Assembly (NCBI GenBank): GCA_964019335.1
Contig: OZ025708.1
Span: 62,001 to 126,000 of the forward strand
Reading direction: 5' to 3'
From: Diplonema japonicum
Taxonomy: Eukaryota; Euglenozoa; Diplonemea; Diplonemida; Diplonemidae
DNA: 64,000 nucleotides
The notes beneath the pieces were generated by a model. The model had not been told where the DNA came from. It saw only the letters and a program-made list of their open reading frames with translations, and made no database searches. Below are positions 18,640-29,919 of this stretch, in pieces. Within the stretch, counting starts at the first letter, position 1. Every line of letters begins with the position of its first letter. The translations under genes and the position numbers were made by a program.

Positions 18640-19994
18640 TCCAGTTTGTGCCGTCCCACTGCGGGGTTCCTGGCAACGAGGCGGCAGACAGGCTGGCCGG
18701 GGAGGGCACGAAGCGCGAGCTGACTCGCCCCTCTCTCGACTACAGGTCGGTCAGGGCCCTGGTCCGTCGCCAGATTCAGCAGAGGTCTGCGGTCATTGTC
18801 GGGGAGGTGGCCCCGAGATACGCGAGGGCCACGGGGCTCCGAGCGGCGTGCTTCCCCCAGTCCCTCCCCAGGCTAGCGGAGACGGTCATCTCGCGGCTGA
18901 GGGTAGGGCACTCCGCTCTCTTCTTCGGCTTCCTGCAGGCGGCTGGACCGAACAGGAAGAAGGCTGAGCTCAGCTGCCCAGCGTGTGGAGCAAAGATGTC
19001 CAGGGAGCACGTTGTTGGGGGGTGCGCTGTGGTTGGACGGGGTTCGCTCGACGCTCCCAATGGACGCCCCTCGCTGGTGGAGTGCCTGTCAAAACGCGTG
19101 ACGCAGGTATTCACCCTCATCGCCGACTCTGGCTTGCTTGACTGGGCCAGATCCGGGGTCTTCACGTCGCCGTCTGCGGCAACGGCAGGTACCGCTGCCC
19201 CTTCGTTCATCCCGCCGGCTGTCTCCCTTGACGCCGGCCCTGCGGCCCCCGTGTTGCGCTGAAGTGAGTAGGGTGAGATCAACATTTCAATTCTTTTAGT
19301 GCTTACGTTCCCTTCCCCTCTCTTCCACTCCCTCTCATCCTTTTCTTTATCATCATCCGGCGTCTGGCCTTTCTCTTACCAGTATGCCCGTCCCCTTTTA
19401 AACTTTTAAATTTTTAAAATTAACATCCTCTTGTTATCGTGTGCCCTGACATTGTAGTCAAAAACGGATGGCCCGGCCTACTCTGAAGTTGCCCAGATGA
19501 GTCCTCTCATCTTCGCACGAACGAGTGTGGTACGGCCATCCCCTCCCCCCGCCAGCCGGAGTGCAGCGGGGAGAGCAAATGCTTCCCCTATCATCCCCAT
19601 GCGCACACGCACACTCGCTTCCCCTTTTGATTTTGAGAGATTTTACTCTCACCCTTTCATGTTTCGCTCAATGGAGCAAATCCCTCTCGAGGGGGCGACC
19701 GGGGCCAGTTCCGGTCACCAGAGGTCCCAGTTGAGAAAAACGACGAACTGGGGTCAAGGTCCCCGTCCGAGTCACGTAGGTCTACGCGGCTTGGAATTAA
19801 AGTAATTCAGCCCTCTTCGGCTGTTCCAAACAGGTGCACGGGTTGGCGGAGTCCACAGCTCCATCTGATTGCAGAAGAACTGGTCTTCGCCCTCCCTGTA
19901 ATATTTCCATGCTTCCCTTCACCTTTCCCCTTCCCAGGTGTTGCTCCCCCATGGTGGCACCTATTGGTATTTTGAAAAAAAAAAAAAAAAAAAA
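18640..19994 (+). mobile_element. F1-related LINE, 5'-truncated divergent copy
   Basis: It starts inside RNase H immediately after the F2 tail and TCTAT, and ends ATTGGTATTTTG plus 18 A. The protein and 3' UTR differ clearly from the three full-length F1 copies, so it is an older subfamily, but it keeps the same 3' terminal sequence. No tRNA gene follows; F2 copy b begins about 45 bases later. Confidence 0.85.
18642..19262 (+). pseudogene. F1-type ORF2 C-terminus, truncated
   Basis: About 205 residues from the end of RNase H (PSHCGVPGNEAADRLAGEG) through the zinc knuckle (CPACGAKMSREHVVGGC, CX2CX7HX4C, one residue shorter than in F1) to the same final residues GPAAPVLR. The frame is open, but the endonuclease and reverse transcriptase are absent, so it cannot mobilise itself. 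Confidence 0.85.
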
Positions 19995-20098
19995 TACTGC
20001 GGTGAGTGATCACGTGGGAAGCCCTGGTGCTGTATCCTCAAAAAGGTGGGGGGTCTGATACACTATCACATAATAAATTTTAATAAAAATTTATAAAA

Positions 20099-21481
20099 AT
20101 GGATCAGCAGACCAGCGCGGACGCCTCCACGAGGCCCCCACTGGACAGCCTGCAGATGCAGGTGGACGAAGATGCCGCGGCGATGCCAGAGTTAAATCTG
20201 GTATTCGAAGAAGAAGAAGAGAAGAAGAAGGAGAAAAAGGACGAGGTGCGGAAGGGCAACTGGATCATCGGTCCGCTGCCGAAGGGAGTGGAGGAGAAGG
20301 GCGCAGCTGCGATTCTCGCAGCAACGGTCTCAGAGCAGACCGAGAAGGTCGTCATCCTGACGACGGAAGGCGCGTCCTTCCTCCTCTACACCGCACGCAC
20401 CCCCCCCCACCACACCTGCATCAAGGTGAACGGCGCCACGGCAGAAGTCCTGCCGGCGATAAAGGTGGCCGACCCCCTGGAGTCCAGGGCTGCAGGAGGG
20501 AAGAAGTGGTCGAGGAAGGGGGAAGAAAAAAAAAAAAGAACAAAAGTCCACCAAGACAGGTACAGCCCAGAAGAATTTCTGGAATTCTACGGCCGGTCGG
20601 TAGGGTGGCAGCTCTACTGCAAGGCAGTAGAAGAGTGGAGGAAGAGGACCGCCACACCCCAAAAAAACACACAGGAGCCCCCCCAACAACAGCAACAACA
20701 GGCAACAATCTCGCCAGATATGGTAGCCCAGATGCAGAATCTGCATCAAGAAGTTGCGGCGCAGAGGGCCGAACTCTCGGCGCAGAGACAGGAGATCACC
20801 GCGCAGAGAGAGGAACTGCAGAGACAGAGGACGTCTCTGGCAGAAGCACAGTCCAGTTACCCGGCCCTGCAGAAACAGGTCAGTGCGCAAGGGGAGGCGG
20901 TGCTGAAGCAGGGGGAAGGACTGGCAGCCGTCCAGACCAGCATCCAACCCCTGCAGAAACAGGTAAGTGTGCAGGGGGAGGAGCTGCGGAAGCAGGGAGA
21001 GGGTCTGGCAGAGATCAGGACCAGCCTCCCGGCTCTGATGGAGCAGCTGAGGAGTCAACAGGAGGCTCTGGAGAAAGGGGTGCGTGCCATGATGGCCAAG
21101 CAGGAGGAGCGGGACGCGAGGGACACCGCCAGAAGAACGGCCCTAAAGGCCAAAAAGGCCCAAACCACCGCCACACCCACAGCCCCGACACCGTCCAAAT
21201 TCATCGGACCGGAGCTGGAACCGAACACCCCACAGCAACACCAGCCATCCTCGGGCTCGGAAACGGAGTTGGAAGACACTCCCGCCGGAGCAAAACCAGG
21301 AAGGCGCAGGGGCCAGGAATGGGCCTCTGCAAAGGTGTCGCTGAAGGCAGCGCCCTACGCACCAGGGGGCTCGAAGGGTTCGAAGGGGACAACCTCCTCC
21401 TCCACCTCGACATCGCCGACACCGAGCACACCGGACACAGCGAAGAAGTCCGGGAAAGGCGGAAAATCAAAGAAGAGGTGA
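20099..21481 (+). CDS. F2 ORF1 protein (copy b, 460 aa)
   Basis: Intact ORF. Residues about 15-170 form an unrecognised domain shared with copy a (GNWIIGPLPKGVEEKGAAAI, KVVILTTEGASFLLYTA, RYSPEEFLEFYGRSVGWQLY). Residues about 205-350 are a long coiled coil with internal repeats (AQREEL..QRTSLAEAQSSYPALQKQVSAQGE type units). The tail is Ser/Thr/Pro-rich and ends in a basic GKGGKSKKR. It probably binds the element RNA and self-associates, by analogy with other LINE ORF1 proteins. No CCHC motif is visible. The ATG lies after an A/T-rich leader. Confidence 0.8.
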   Translation: MDQQTSADASTRPPLDSLQMQVDEDAAAMPELNLVFEEEEEKKKEKKDEVRKGNWIIGPLPKGVEEKGAAAILAATVSEQTEKVVILTTEGASFLLYTARTPPHHTCIKVNGATAEVLPAIKVADPLESRAAGGKKWSRKGEEKKKRTKVHQDRYSPEEFLEFYGRSVGWQLYCKAVEEWRKRTATPQKNTQEPPQQQQQQATISPDMVAQMQNLHQEVAAQRAELSAQRQEITAQREELQRQRTSLAEAQSSYPALQKQVSAQGEAVLKQGEGLAAVQTSIQPLQKQVSVQGEELRKQGEGLAEIRTSLPALMEQLRSQQEALEKGVRAMMAKQEERDARDTARRTALKAKKAQTTATPTAPTPSKFIGPELEPNTPQQHQPSSGSETELEDTPAGAKPGRRRGQEWASAKVSLKAAPYAPGGSKGSKGTTSSSTSTSPTPSTPDTAKKSGKGGKSKKR

Positions 21482-21790
21482 AAAAGGTGATAAGTTTTTT
21501 CCATTTTACCATAATAGATAAGAAAGAAAAAAAAAAGAAAAAAGAAAGTGTTTCCCTATTAAGCCCCCAACCCCCCAATTCGTCTACAAAAAAAAAAAAT
21601 AATAAAAAAATTAAAAAAAAAAAAAAAAAAAAAAACCATAAAAAAAAAAACAAAAACAAAAAAAAAATAACAAAAAAAAAAAAAAAAACATAAAGAAAAT
21701 AAAAGAACAAGAGAAAAAAAAAAAAAACAACAAAAAAAAAAAATAAAAATAAAAAAAAAATAATACACGACGACGACGACGACGACGACA
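21482..21790. other. A-rich spacer of F2 copy b
   Basis: A runs broken by single bases, ending in (CGA)n at 21769-21790. It corresponds to 13354-13600 of copy a and shows no coding signal. Confidence 0.6.
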
Positions 21791-21832
21791 ACGGGTCACA
21801 GCAATGTCATCTCTCTGCGCGAAGGAAGCTCG

Positions 21833-21988
21833 TACGACTTGGCTACAACTCGCGGCTAAATCCTGGCCGGCCCCGCACGTATAGGGGTGTCCAAACGGGA
21901 CAAGGCGTTAGTGGTGGCGACGTAAGGTCTGTTAGGGCCGGCCCCCCCCAAGTCGTACAACCCTATCTTCGAAGACCTGAAGGTAGGG
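21833..21988 (+). ncRNA. Predicted structured RNA block before F2 ORF2 (copy b)
   Basis: It has the same fold as in copy a: outer stem TACGACTTGG (21833-21842) with CCAAGTCGTA (21948-21957), inner GGCCGGCC/GGCCGGCC pairing, hairpin TGTCC-AAACG-GGACA, and the ten-pair hairpin CCCTATCTTC (21961-21970) with GAAGGTAGGG (21979-21988). The loop of the small hairpin differs (AAACG against ACGGG), while the stems are unchanged. Confidence 0.55.
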
Positions 21989-22047
21989 GTGACCACAAAG
22001 GCAGAGTGACATACATGCTGAAACGACCCTCGACCACACCGAGAAAG

Positions 22048-25000
22048 ATGCGCAAAGGTTGCGGACCACATGATATGGACATCTTGGCGTGCGGTGACGT
22101 CGAGCAGAACCCGGGGCCAGCCGCGAAAGACGGATGGCTGAAGATAGTCTCGCTGAACGTGAGGTCCCTCAGAGCTAGGAAGGCCGAAATCGAGAAGGCT
22201 ATCGAAGAAACAGCGCCGGACATCCTGTGTCTCCAAGAGACACACCTAACATCAGACGATGCGATCCACGGCTGGTTCGAAGGGTACAGAGCTTTCCGAA
22301 GAGACAGGACGCGACCGAGAAGGAGGAATTTCCCCATAAAAGGGGGCGGCTTACTGACTCTCGTGAAAGAAGGCATCAACGCTAGCGGTGTCGAAAGGAA
22401 GGAGAAGAAAAATGACGTGACGGAAAGACTGGACGTCAAAATATACCCGCCAGGTCAAAAGGAGATCCTCCTGGTGAACATCTACCTTCCACCAACATCG
22501 CCGTCAGATCCGAGCGATGACAGACCGAGCATCGACACCTACTTCAACCCGAACACACTCCCGACAGGGGACAGAACCTTAATCATGGGGGATTTCAACG
22601 CCCACCACCCTCTGTGGGACGGGAGAAGAAAGAAAGAGGACCTCATAGGTGACAAAGTCGCAAAGTGGATGATCGAGAAAGGGATGCGACCCTGGAATGA
22701 CAAAGCCACACCGACACTATTGAACACAAGAGGTTCCTTATCATCACCGGACCTGGTGATAAGCGGGCCAGACATGGACTCTAGATCCTGGACAACCCTC
22801 GATTCATGGGGGTCTGACCACATACCCATGTCCATCCGGATAAGAACGAAATACGAAACCGGACCAACCATTAAGAAATTCAGCTTCAAAAAAGCTGACT
22901 GGGAGGGGTACAGGAATCATCTGGAGTACACCCTGAGGCACCTGCAGAGAACAGGAGACCCGGTCAGGCTAAACAAGCAGTTCACTGAAGCCGTCAAGGA
23001 GGCCGCCAGGCTCTTCATCCCAAGAGGGGGAGCGAGAGGCGGGAAAGCGTGGTGGACTGAAGAGCTGACGCAACTGGTTGGAAGAAGAAACGCTCTGAAG
23101 AAGGAGATTATGTCGGACATCGGCATCCCATCGATAGAACAATGCGAGAGGCTTGGTGAAATCAGCAGGCAAGTGCAGAAACAGATCGATGAAGGGAAGA
23201 AAAGAGCGTGGGCCGACTACATGAAGGAGCTGTCTCAGAAAAAGGACTTGGGACACGCTTTCAGGACGATAAAAACGCTCGATGGCAGGAAGGACAAAGA
23301 TCCAGTAGCACCACTAATGGCAGGCGGCAAGCTACACACATCGGCGAAGCAAAAAGCAGACGTCCTTGTGGAGCACTACGCAAAGGCTTTTGCACCCCAC
23401 CTTAACAAAGACACAAAGAAGATGCTGGACGGTGAAAACAGGAAGTCCAAAGTGATCAAGGACTTGAGGGACAGGGTCACTTGCCCAGGGATAAGCATGG
23501 AGGAACTGAAGCACGCGCTGAGGCAGTTGAAGAAGGGGAAATCCCCGGGCCCAGACGGTGTCTACAACGAGATGCTGAAACACCTGGGGGGGACGGCCTT
23601 GGACACATTACTCCATCTGTTCAATATGTCATGGGAGAAGGGAGTGGTACCATCAGACTGGAGGTTCACGCACATAATCCCACTTTACAAAGGAAAGGGC
23701 AAGTCAAGAAGTGATCCGGCATCGTACAGACCGATATCGCTAACCTCCAACATTTCAAAGACAATGGAGAGGATAGTAAAGATAAGGGTCGACTACCACC
23801 AAGACGTGGGAGATGTGAAGAGGGTGCACAAAATGCAGTCAGGTTTCAGGAAAGGGCGCTCCACAGAAGAGAACGTCCTGCAAGTGACCACGAAACTGAA
23901 CCGCATCAGAGACGATGAGTTCTGCGGCGGACTTTTGCTCTTCGACCTGAAAGGAGCCTTCGACACAGTGTGGCACAAGGGTCTAAATGCGAAAATGAGG
24001 AGTAATGGCTACCCGCAAAGAATTACGGACTGGGTGGCCGCTTTCCTAGACCAGAGGATCGCTGCCGTCAAGGTGAGTGGCGAAACAGGGAAGCACGAAC
24101 ACATAACGGGTGGGGTTCCACAGGGAACCATCCTTGCCCCAACCCTCTTCTCGATCTACATGGACGACCTCTCAGAGACGTTCGAAAAGGAGGGCATTGA
24201 TGCCGTGATGTACGCAGACGACATTGCGGTGGTGCTGCACGAAAAAGACCTGGACAGCTTGAATGGAAAACTGATGAAGATCCTGAGGGTTGTGGAGAGC
24301 TGGTGCTCGAGAAACTCGATGGTGATCTCCAAGGGAAAGACAGAGTTCCTTCCCGTTGCTGGCATCTCCTATCCGCAGAGAACACTGAAGGGGAAGATCA
24401 GAGCAACTTTCAAGACCGGCGAAGAACTCGAGGTGGTCGAAAAAACAAAGCTGCTCGGAGTCACCTTCGAGGAGGACATGCTTTTCTCCGAACACTCCAG
24501 AGACGTCTTGGAAAGAGGTGAAAGCAGGGTCAGGCTGCTGAGCTGCCTTGCGGGAACGAGATGGGGTTAGGTGGTGTTGAGGGCTCTATACCTCACATAT
24601 GTGCAACCAGTCTTCAGATACTGCTTGGGCGTGTACGGGTCATTTCTCCCGAGCGGGAGGAACACGCCCCACGAAGGCATCAAGAAGCTTCAATACAGGG
24701 CAGCGGTGAAGATCACAGGCTGCATCGCGTCATCAGAGACATTCGCGACACTGAACGAAGCGGGGCTGTGGACCCTGGATGCGCTGATCGAACACGACAG
24801 CCTGTTGCTCTACGAGTCACTGATGAGAAAAGTGGACACCGCCGCATACCAGGCGACTCAGCCTCTGGAGGATCTGACCAGGTACGAGAAGCTCCTACCA
24901 AGGAGGACTTGGTCTGACAAACAGAGAGAGGCATCGAAAGCCTACAAACTCCCAGAGAGGACGGGCACACCTCACTCGGGCGCCGTCTTCATGAGGAGAC

Positions 25001-25992
25001 TCGCGGTTGCACCCTGGCAAAGATTCGAGGGGCAACTCGTGCTCTCCCCCTTCCTAGACACGCAGGTGAAAAGGACGGACCCAAAAGAGGTCAGGAAAGA
25101 GGCAACAACGAACACCCTGAACAGGTTATGCGAGAAACACGGCCGGGCATTCTGCATGGTGTTCACAGACGGGTCCGTAAAGGATGGGAAAAACGGAGGC
25201 TCGGCCGCCATCCTGCTGCACAACGGGTCCGATGCTGCCTACGGGATCAGCGGTGGACTGTATTCGACATCCTACAAATGCGAACTCAGGGCCCTGAGGC
25301 TAGGGATCCGACTGGCGACAAGACTCTCAGAGAGGAAGCTTGCAAGCCAAGGGATGGTTCTGATATGCACAGATTCGCAGTCGGTGATACGGAAGATGTG
25401 CCAGGGACACATGTCGGCAGCCTCCAAAGATGACTTCGAACTCTGGCAGGAGGTCGCGAGCTTGACAGGCAGAGGCCACAAGCTAATCGTTCAATACGTC
25501 CCGAGTCACTGCGGGTACAAGTGGAACGAGAAGGCGGACCAGAAGGCAAAAGAGGCGAGCGAAAGACTGGCCCACACCCGTGAGACAGACATTGAGGTGG
25601 TTAAAACTCTGGTGAGGAAGCATGTCATCAGAAGCCACCTCCGCCTATGGAAGGATACTGGCGTCACAAAGACGTACAGGGAGCAGTTTGCCGGAAGTTA
25701 CGAGAAGTTCGAGGAGCTGGACAGAAAGAAAGAAGTGGCGATCATGAGGCTGAGGGTGGGGAAGAGCCCACTCACTTGCGGATACCTACTCATACCCCCA
25801 GTCGAGGAGGTCCCGTGCCATCTATGTTCGCAACCCCAGACTCTAAGCCACCTCCTACGGGAATGCCAAGACGGAAAGAGGATCGACCAAAGGAGTCAGA
25901 TCTTCGGTAGCTCCCTTCCTTCCCTCAAAGTCCTCCTGTCCACCGACGCCTGTAAGACCGCCCAGCTCTTGGAGCGGCAGGGAACATTGTGA
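22048..25992 (+). pseudogene. F2 ORF2 polyprotein (copy b), single in-frame TAG
   Basis: Same domains as copy a, here in one frame from ATG 22048 to the stop at 25990. The 2A-like CGDVEQNPGP is encoded just upstream of 22119. Endonuclease (LQETHL, GDFNAHHPLWD, GSDHIPM), reverse transcriptase (LFDLKGAFD, GVPQGTILAP, MYADDIAVV), RNase H (FTDGS, CTDSQS, PSHCG) and zinc knuckle CHLCSQPQTLSHLLREC are all present. At 24568-24570 a TAG stands where copy a reads CysLysLys, and two codons are lost; the frame then continues. The stop falls in the thumb region after the catalytic palm, so the product would lack RNase H unless it is read through. Inactivation is the simplest reading. Confidence 0.85.
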
Positions 25993-26803
25993 AAAAACTT
26001 ATAAATTATAATATGTTATACTCTCCAAACATTGAGGTCTGAAGTTGTTAAACGACTTCAGACAGCAATTGTTTCTAACTCAATCTCTCGACTCTGGCTT
26101 CACTCCTATCCTTTCTTTTCACCTCCCTCCCCAGTGTCTTCCCTTATTTTCCATTACCAGGCCCCTGTCCCCCGCCCCCAGTGTTATTCAAATTTTTCAC
26201 TCACCTTTCATATAGAAAGAAAAAAGAAAAAAAAAAAAAGAAAAAAAAGAAGGACAGATGATTCAAGCTTCGGTGTACACAATCGAGCTTGATTTGAATT
26301 CCTTTATTTTGAGAAAAAAAAAAAAAAAAAAAAGAAGAAGAAAAAAAAAAAAAAAAAAAAAAAAAAACTGAAGAACGAAACTTAATTGAATTGAATTTAT
26401 TGGCTCCCGAAAGCCCAACAAGTCCAGCAGACGGTGGAGTTTCACAGTCAGCTGGTTAATTTTTCACAATTGAAACTCCTCCAAAGTTCTTAAAATCTGG
26501 GAGGTCGTCTCTTGTTACTAGAGGCGGCTAATGCCTCGAGACCCAGGTGCTGCCTGGTGGGTGGGATCGGTTTTATTTTATTATGAAAAGAGCGTGGTGA
26601 GGGGGTCCAAGTAATTTACTACAGGGAGCAGCGGACCAGGACCCCTCGACCAATGGCTCAGTAACAGAGACTGCTTTTCACGAATCACTTTCAAACACCT
26701 CTCTTGGTTTGAAGTGATGTCCCTTTCCCTTTCCCTTGAATGGTTTTCTCTACTCCCCTTCGATCCTCCCGCCTGGTAGTGGAATATTTATTATTATTAA
26801 AAA
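25993..26803 (+). other. F2 3' UTR (copy b)
   Basis: Untranslated end with A-rich stretches (26215-26370) and an ATT tail. From about 26050 on it is nearly identical to copy a. No gene is seen. Confidence 0.75.
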
Positions 26804-26811
26804 AAAAATCT

Positions 26812-28913
26812 ATCTGAACACGCGAGGTACCTTGGGGTTACGGTGGACTCTGGGCTCACGTTCGGTGAACACGCACAGGACATCCTACGGCGGGCCAGCA
26901 AAAGGCTGAGGGTGCTGAAGCTCTTGTCCGGCACGTCCTGGGGCAGCAAGAGGGACACTCTGCGGTCTCTCTACGTTACGTACATCCTCCCGCTGCTGCG
27001 CTACTGCATGGGGGTCTACTACAGCAGGCTCGATGATGTCGGGAGGAAGGACCTGGCTGGGCTTCACCAGGAGGCGGCGGTGCTGATCACGGGCTGCTGG
27101 AGTGGCTCCGGAGGGTACAAGCTCCTAGCTGAGGCAGGACTGCTTCCCCTCGAAAGAATGGCTGAGGGTGCTGCGGCGACGATGACGGCGAGGGCCTTCT
27201 GCTGGCAGTCTTCCCCGGTTCACAGGGAGACGGTCAAGCTGAAGCAGGCGAACAGGCTGGGGTGTGGGTGGCTGCGCTCTGGCTACCAAGCACTGCGTCG
27301 ATGCGGGTTGGAACCAAAGGTGCACTTCGAGTACCTGTCGGCTACGCCCCTGGCGGCCCCGTGGCAGACAGGCATGGTCGACTTCAGGACTGACCTCCCC
27401 GGCGGGGTCACGCGATCGTCGCCAGACGCGGACAGGCGGAAGGCGGCCGAGGCTGCTCTTGCGGCTCTCCCCCCGGGCATCCATGCCTACACGGATGGCT
27501 CGGTTGTACAGGTCGGACAGAAGGCGAAAGGTGGCTCTGGGGTTTATCTGCAGCTGCCTCCCCCCCTGACCCCTGTGTCTGTGTGCCATGGCGTCAACGA
27601 CTTCTGTTCATCTTTTCGGGCAGAGGGCATGGCTGTGAAAACGGCGCTGGATATGGTGGCTACCCTCCGAAAAACACACCCTTCGCTGGCGAAGTCCCCG
27701 CTGTCGATCTGCACCGACTCCCTCTCCCTCGTCGAGCAGCTGCGAGCTGGCCCAACGCGACAGAGGGAGAAGCTCGACCACCAGACGTGGAGCCGGCTGG
27801 TGTCCGCGGCGCGCACGCAGGGGACACCGGTGGTCCTCCAGTTTGTGCCCTCCCACTGTGGGGTGGACGGGAACGAGAAGGCTGACGCTCTGGCCGGGGA
27901 GGGAACGAAGCGGAAGCAGGACAGGCCCTCCCTTGACTACCGATCAGTGAGGGCCCTGGTGCGACGGTGGGTGGTGCGGAGGTCCGCGGAGCTCATAACA
28001 TCCCTCGCCCACAACTACGCGGTGGCGACCGAGCTTCGGTCCGCGCACTTCCCCCTTGGCTTCCCCAGACAAGCTGAAACGGTCATCTCGCGGCTGCGGA
28101 TTGGTCACTCGGCTCTCTTCTTCGGCTTCCTGCAGACTGCTGGCCCGAACAGGAAGCACAAGGGTGTGCTCCGGTGCCCAGCCTGCCACGCAGCACCGAT
28201 GTCCAGGGAGCATGTTGTCGGTGGGTGCCCTGTGATCGGGAGGGGGGCGATCGACACTCCTGCTGGTACTCCCTCCCTAGCGTTCTCCCTGTCGAGACGC
28301 GTGACCCAGATCTACGACCTCATTGTTGAGTCTGGCCTGCTCGCCTGGTCACGCTCCGGACTGTTCACCTCGCCATCATCCCTGGCGTCTACAGACGTCA
28401 CTGCACCTTCAAACGTGCCGCCCCCTCCTCCGGTCTCTCTTGACGCCGGTCCCGCGGCCCCCGTGCTGCGCTAAGGGATCGCCCGCGTGTATGTAAAGTG
28501 AAATGTTGTGTTTTCCACTTTCCTTTCCCTTCCTTCACCTTCCTCTCACTGTTTCCCATTTCCCCTTTTTATTTTATTTTCACACTCACCAATGATTCGC
28601 TCAATAGGAGCAATACCTCCCTGGGGGGCTTTCCGCCGGAGGTTCCAGCCAAAGAAGGACATCCAGCTGGAAGGTAGGCCCCCGTTTTTCTCTCACTTGA
28701 CTGAGGGAATAATGTAATTCAGCCCTCTTCGGCTGTCCCAAAGCAGAGCACGGGTTGGTGGGGGACCAGGGCTCCTCCTGCTTGCAGAAGCCTGGTCCAT
28801 TGCCCTCCCTATTTCCCCATGGTTTCCCTTCACCTTTTTTTCCCTTTTCTCAGGTGTTGCTCTCCATGGCGGCCCTGCATTGGTATTTTGAAAAAAAAAA
28901 AAAAAAAAAAAAA
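26812..28913 (+). mobile_element. F1 LINE copy 3, 5'-truncated
   Basis: It starts in the thumb region of the reverse transcriptase and is nearly identical to the full-length copies through to the poly-A tail (28891-28913). It is followed immediately by TCGTAAG and F1 copy 4. Its tail therefore sits where the tRNA-Tyr flank was before copy 4 inserted. Confidence 0.9.
26814..28474 (+). pseudogene. F1 ORF2 C-terminal half, truncated (copy 3)
   Basis: An open frame in phase with F1 ORF2 from about residue 830 (EHARYLGVTVDSGLTF) to the end: connection, RNase H with TDGS, CTDSLS and PSHCG, and zinc knuckle. There is no endonuclease or reverse-transcriptase catalytic core, so it is a typical 5'-truncated LINE copy without autonomous function. 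Confidence 0.88.
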
Positions 28914-28920
28914 TCGTAAG
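28914..28920 (+). repeat. Target-site duplication TCGTAAG, left copy
   Basis: TCGTAAG sits between the tail of F1 copy 3 and the start of copy 4, and again at 36578-36584 between the tail of copy 4 and tRNA-Tyr. This marks copy 4 as an insertion immediately upstream of the tRNA. Adjacent A residues could extend the duplication but cannot be separated from the tails. Confidence 0.75.
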
Positions 28921-28934
28921 TTTGACAAAGAAAA

Positions 28935-29888
28935 ATGGGCAAGAAGAAAGACAAGCACAAGGAGAAGGCAAAGCCGGAAGGGAACGGGGCCAGCACGCAG
29001 CTGGCCCAGTCCAAGGCCAGGGAGGAGCGGCGGGTGGAGAGGATGCTCCGCAGCGCGGGAGCAGCCGGGGAGCTGGGGCAGCTCCTGACACCGGAGCACC
29101 GGGAGAAGATGACGGGGGTGGTCACCGTAATTGACCTCCTCACGCCCGACGCCGCCGCCGCTACAGCCGGCCCAGCGACACCTGTCGCCTCCACCCCGAC
29201 CGGCTCCGTCAAAAGGCCGGTTTCGCCTGACGCCAGCGTCGCCACCCCGACCTCCAGCAAAAAAGCTAGGAGGAAGGCCGCCAGAGCCGCGCGCGCTGAC
29301 GCTGCCGCCGAAGCCGCACACATAGCTGACGCCACACACCCCCTCGAAGCCGCACGCACTGCGGCCGACGTCGAACTCGCGGGAATCGCTGCTGATTTGG
29401 AAGCTGCACGCGAGTCGGCCGACGTGGTAGCTGCAGAAATAGCAGCTAAGATGAAGGCTGCGCAGGAGGTGGCTGATGCTGCTGTTGTCAAAATGGCAGC
29501 CGAGACGGAAGCTGCACGCGTGGCTGGTGTGGAGGCTGCTCGCAGAGCAGTCGAGGCAGAGGAGAAGGCTCTGCGCGAGCGGTCTACTGCACGACTTGCG
29601 GCAGAGGAGAAGGAGGCTGCGCGTGCTGCGGCCGAGATGAAAGCAGCCGAGGAGAAGAAGGCTACAGCCGCAGCCGCTGCAGCCGAGAAGAAGAAAGCCG
29701 CAGCCGCCGCCGCCGCCGAGAAGAAGGCCGACGCCGAGAAGAAAGCAGCAGCCGCCGCCGCCGCCGAGAAGAAGGCCGCAGCCGCCGCCGCCGCCGAGGA
29801 GAAGGCCGCCGCCGAGAAGAAAGCCGCAGCCGCCGCCGCCGCCGCCGAGAAGAAGGCCGCTGCCGACGCCGCCAGGAAGAAAGCTGCA

Positions 29889-29919
<31 letters not shown>

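Larger units (their letters stand above)
20040..26803 (+). mobile_element. F2 LINE copy b, nearly intact
   Basis: Same layout as copy a: leader with GGTGGGGGGTCTG, intact ORF1 (20099-21481), A-rich spacer, structured block, ORF2 (22048-25992) with one in-frame TAG, 3' UTR and ATT/A tail. The ORFs are clearly diverged from copy a while most of the 3' UTR is nearly identical. It is followed by TCTAT(C) and a truncated F1 copy, as in copy a. The 5' boundary is approximate. Confidence 0.88.

Noticed and set aside
18600-18645. TCTAT after both F2 tails as a tRNA-Pro target mark
   Set aside because: TCTATC does precede tRNA-Pro at 36775-36780, but neither F2 copy is followed by a tRNA, so the match of five or six bases may be chance or part of the F2 end.
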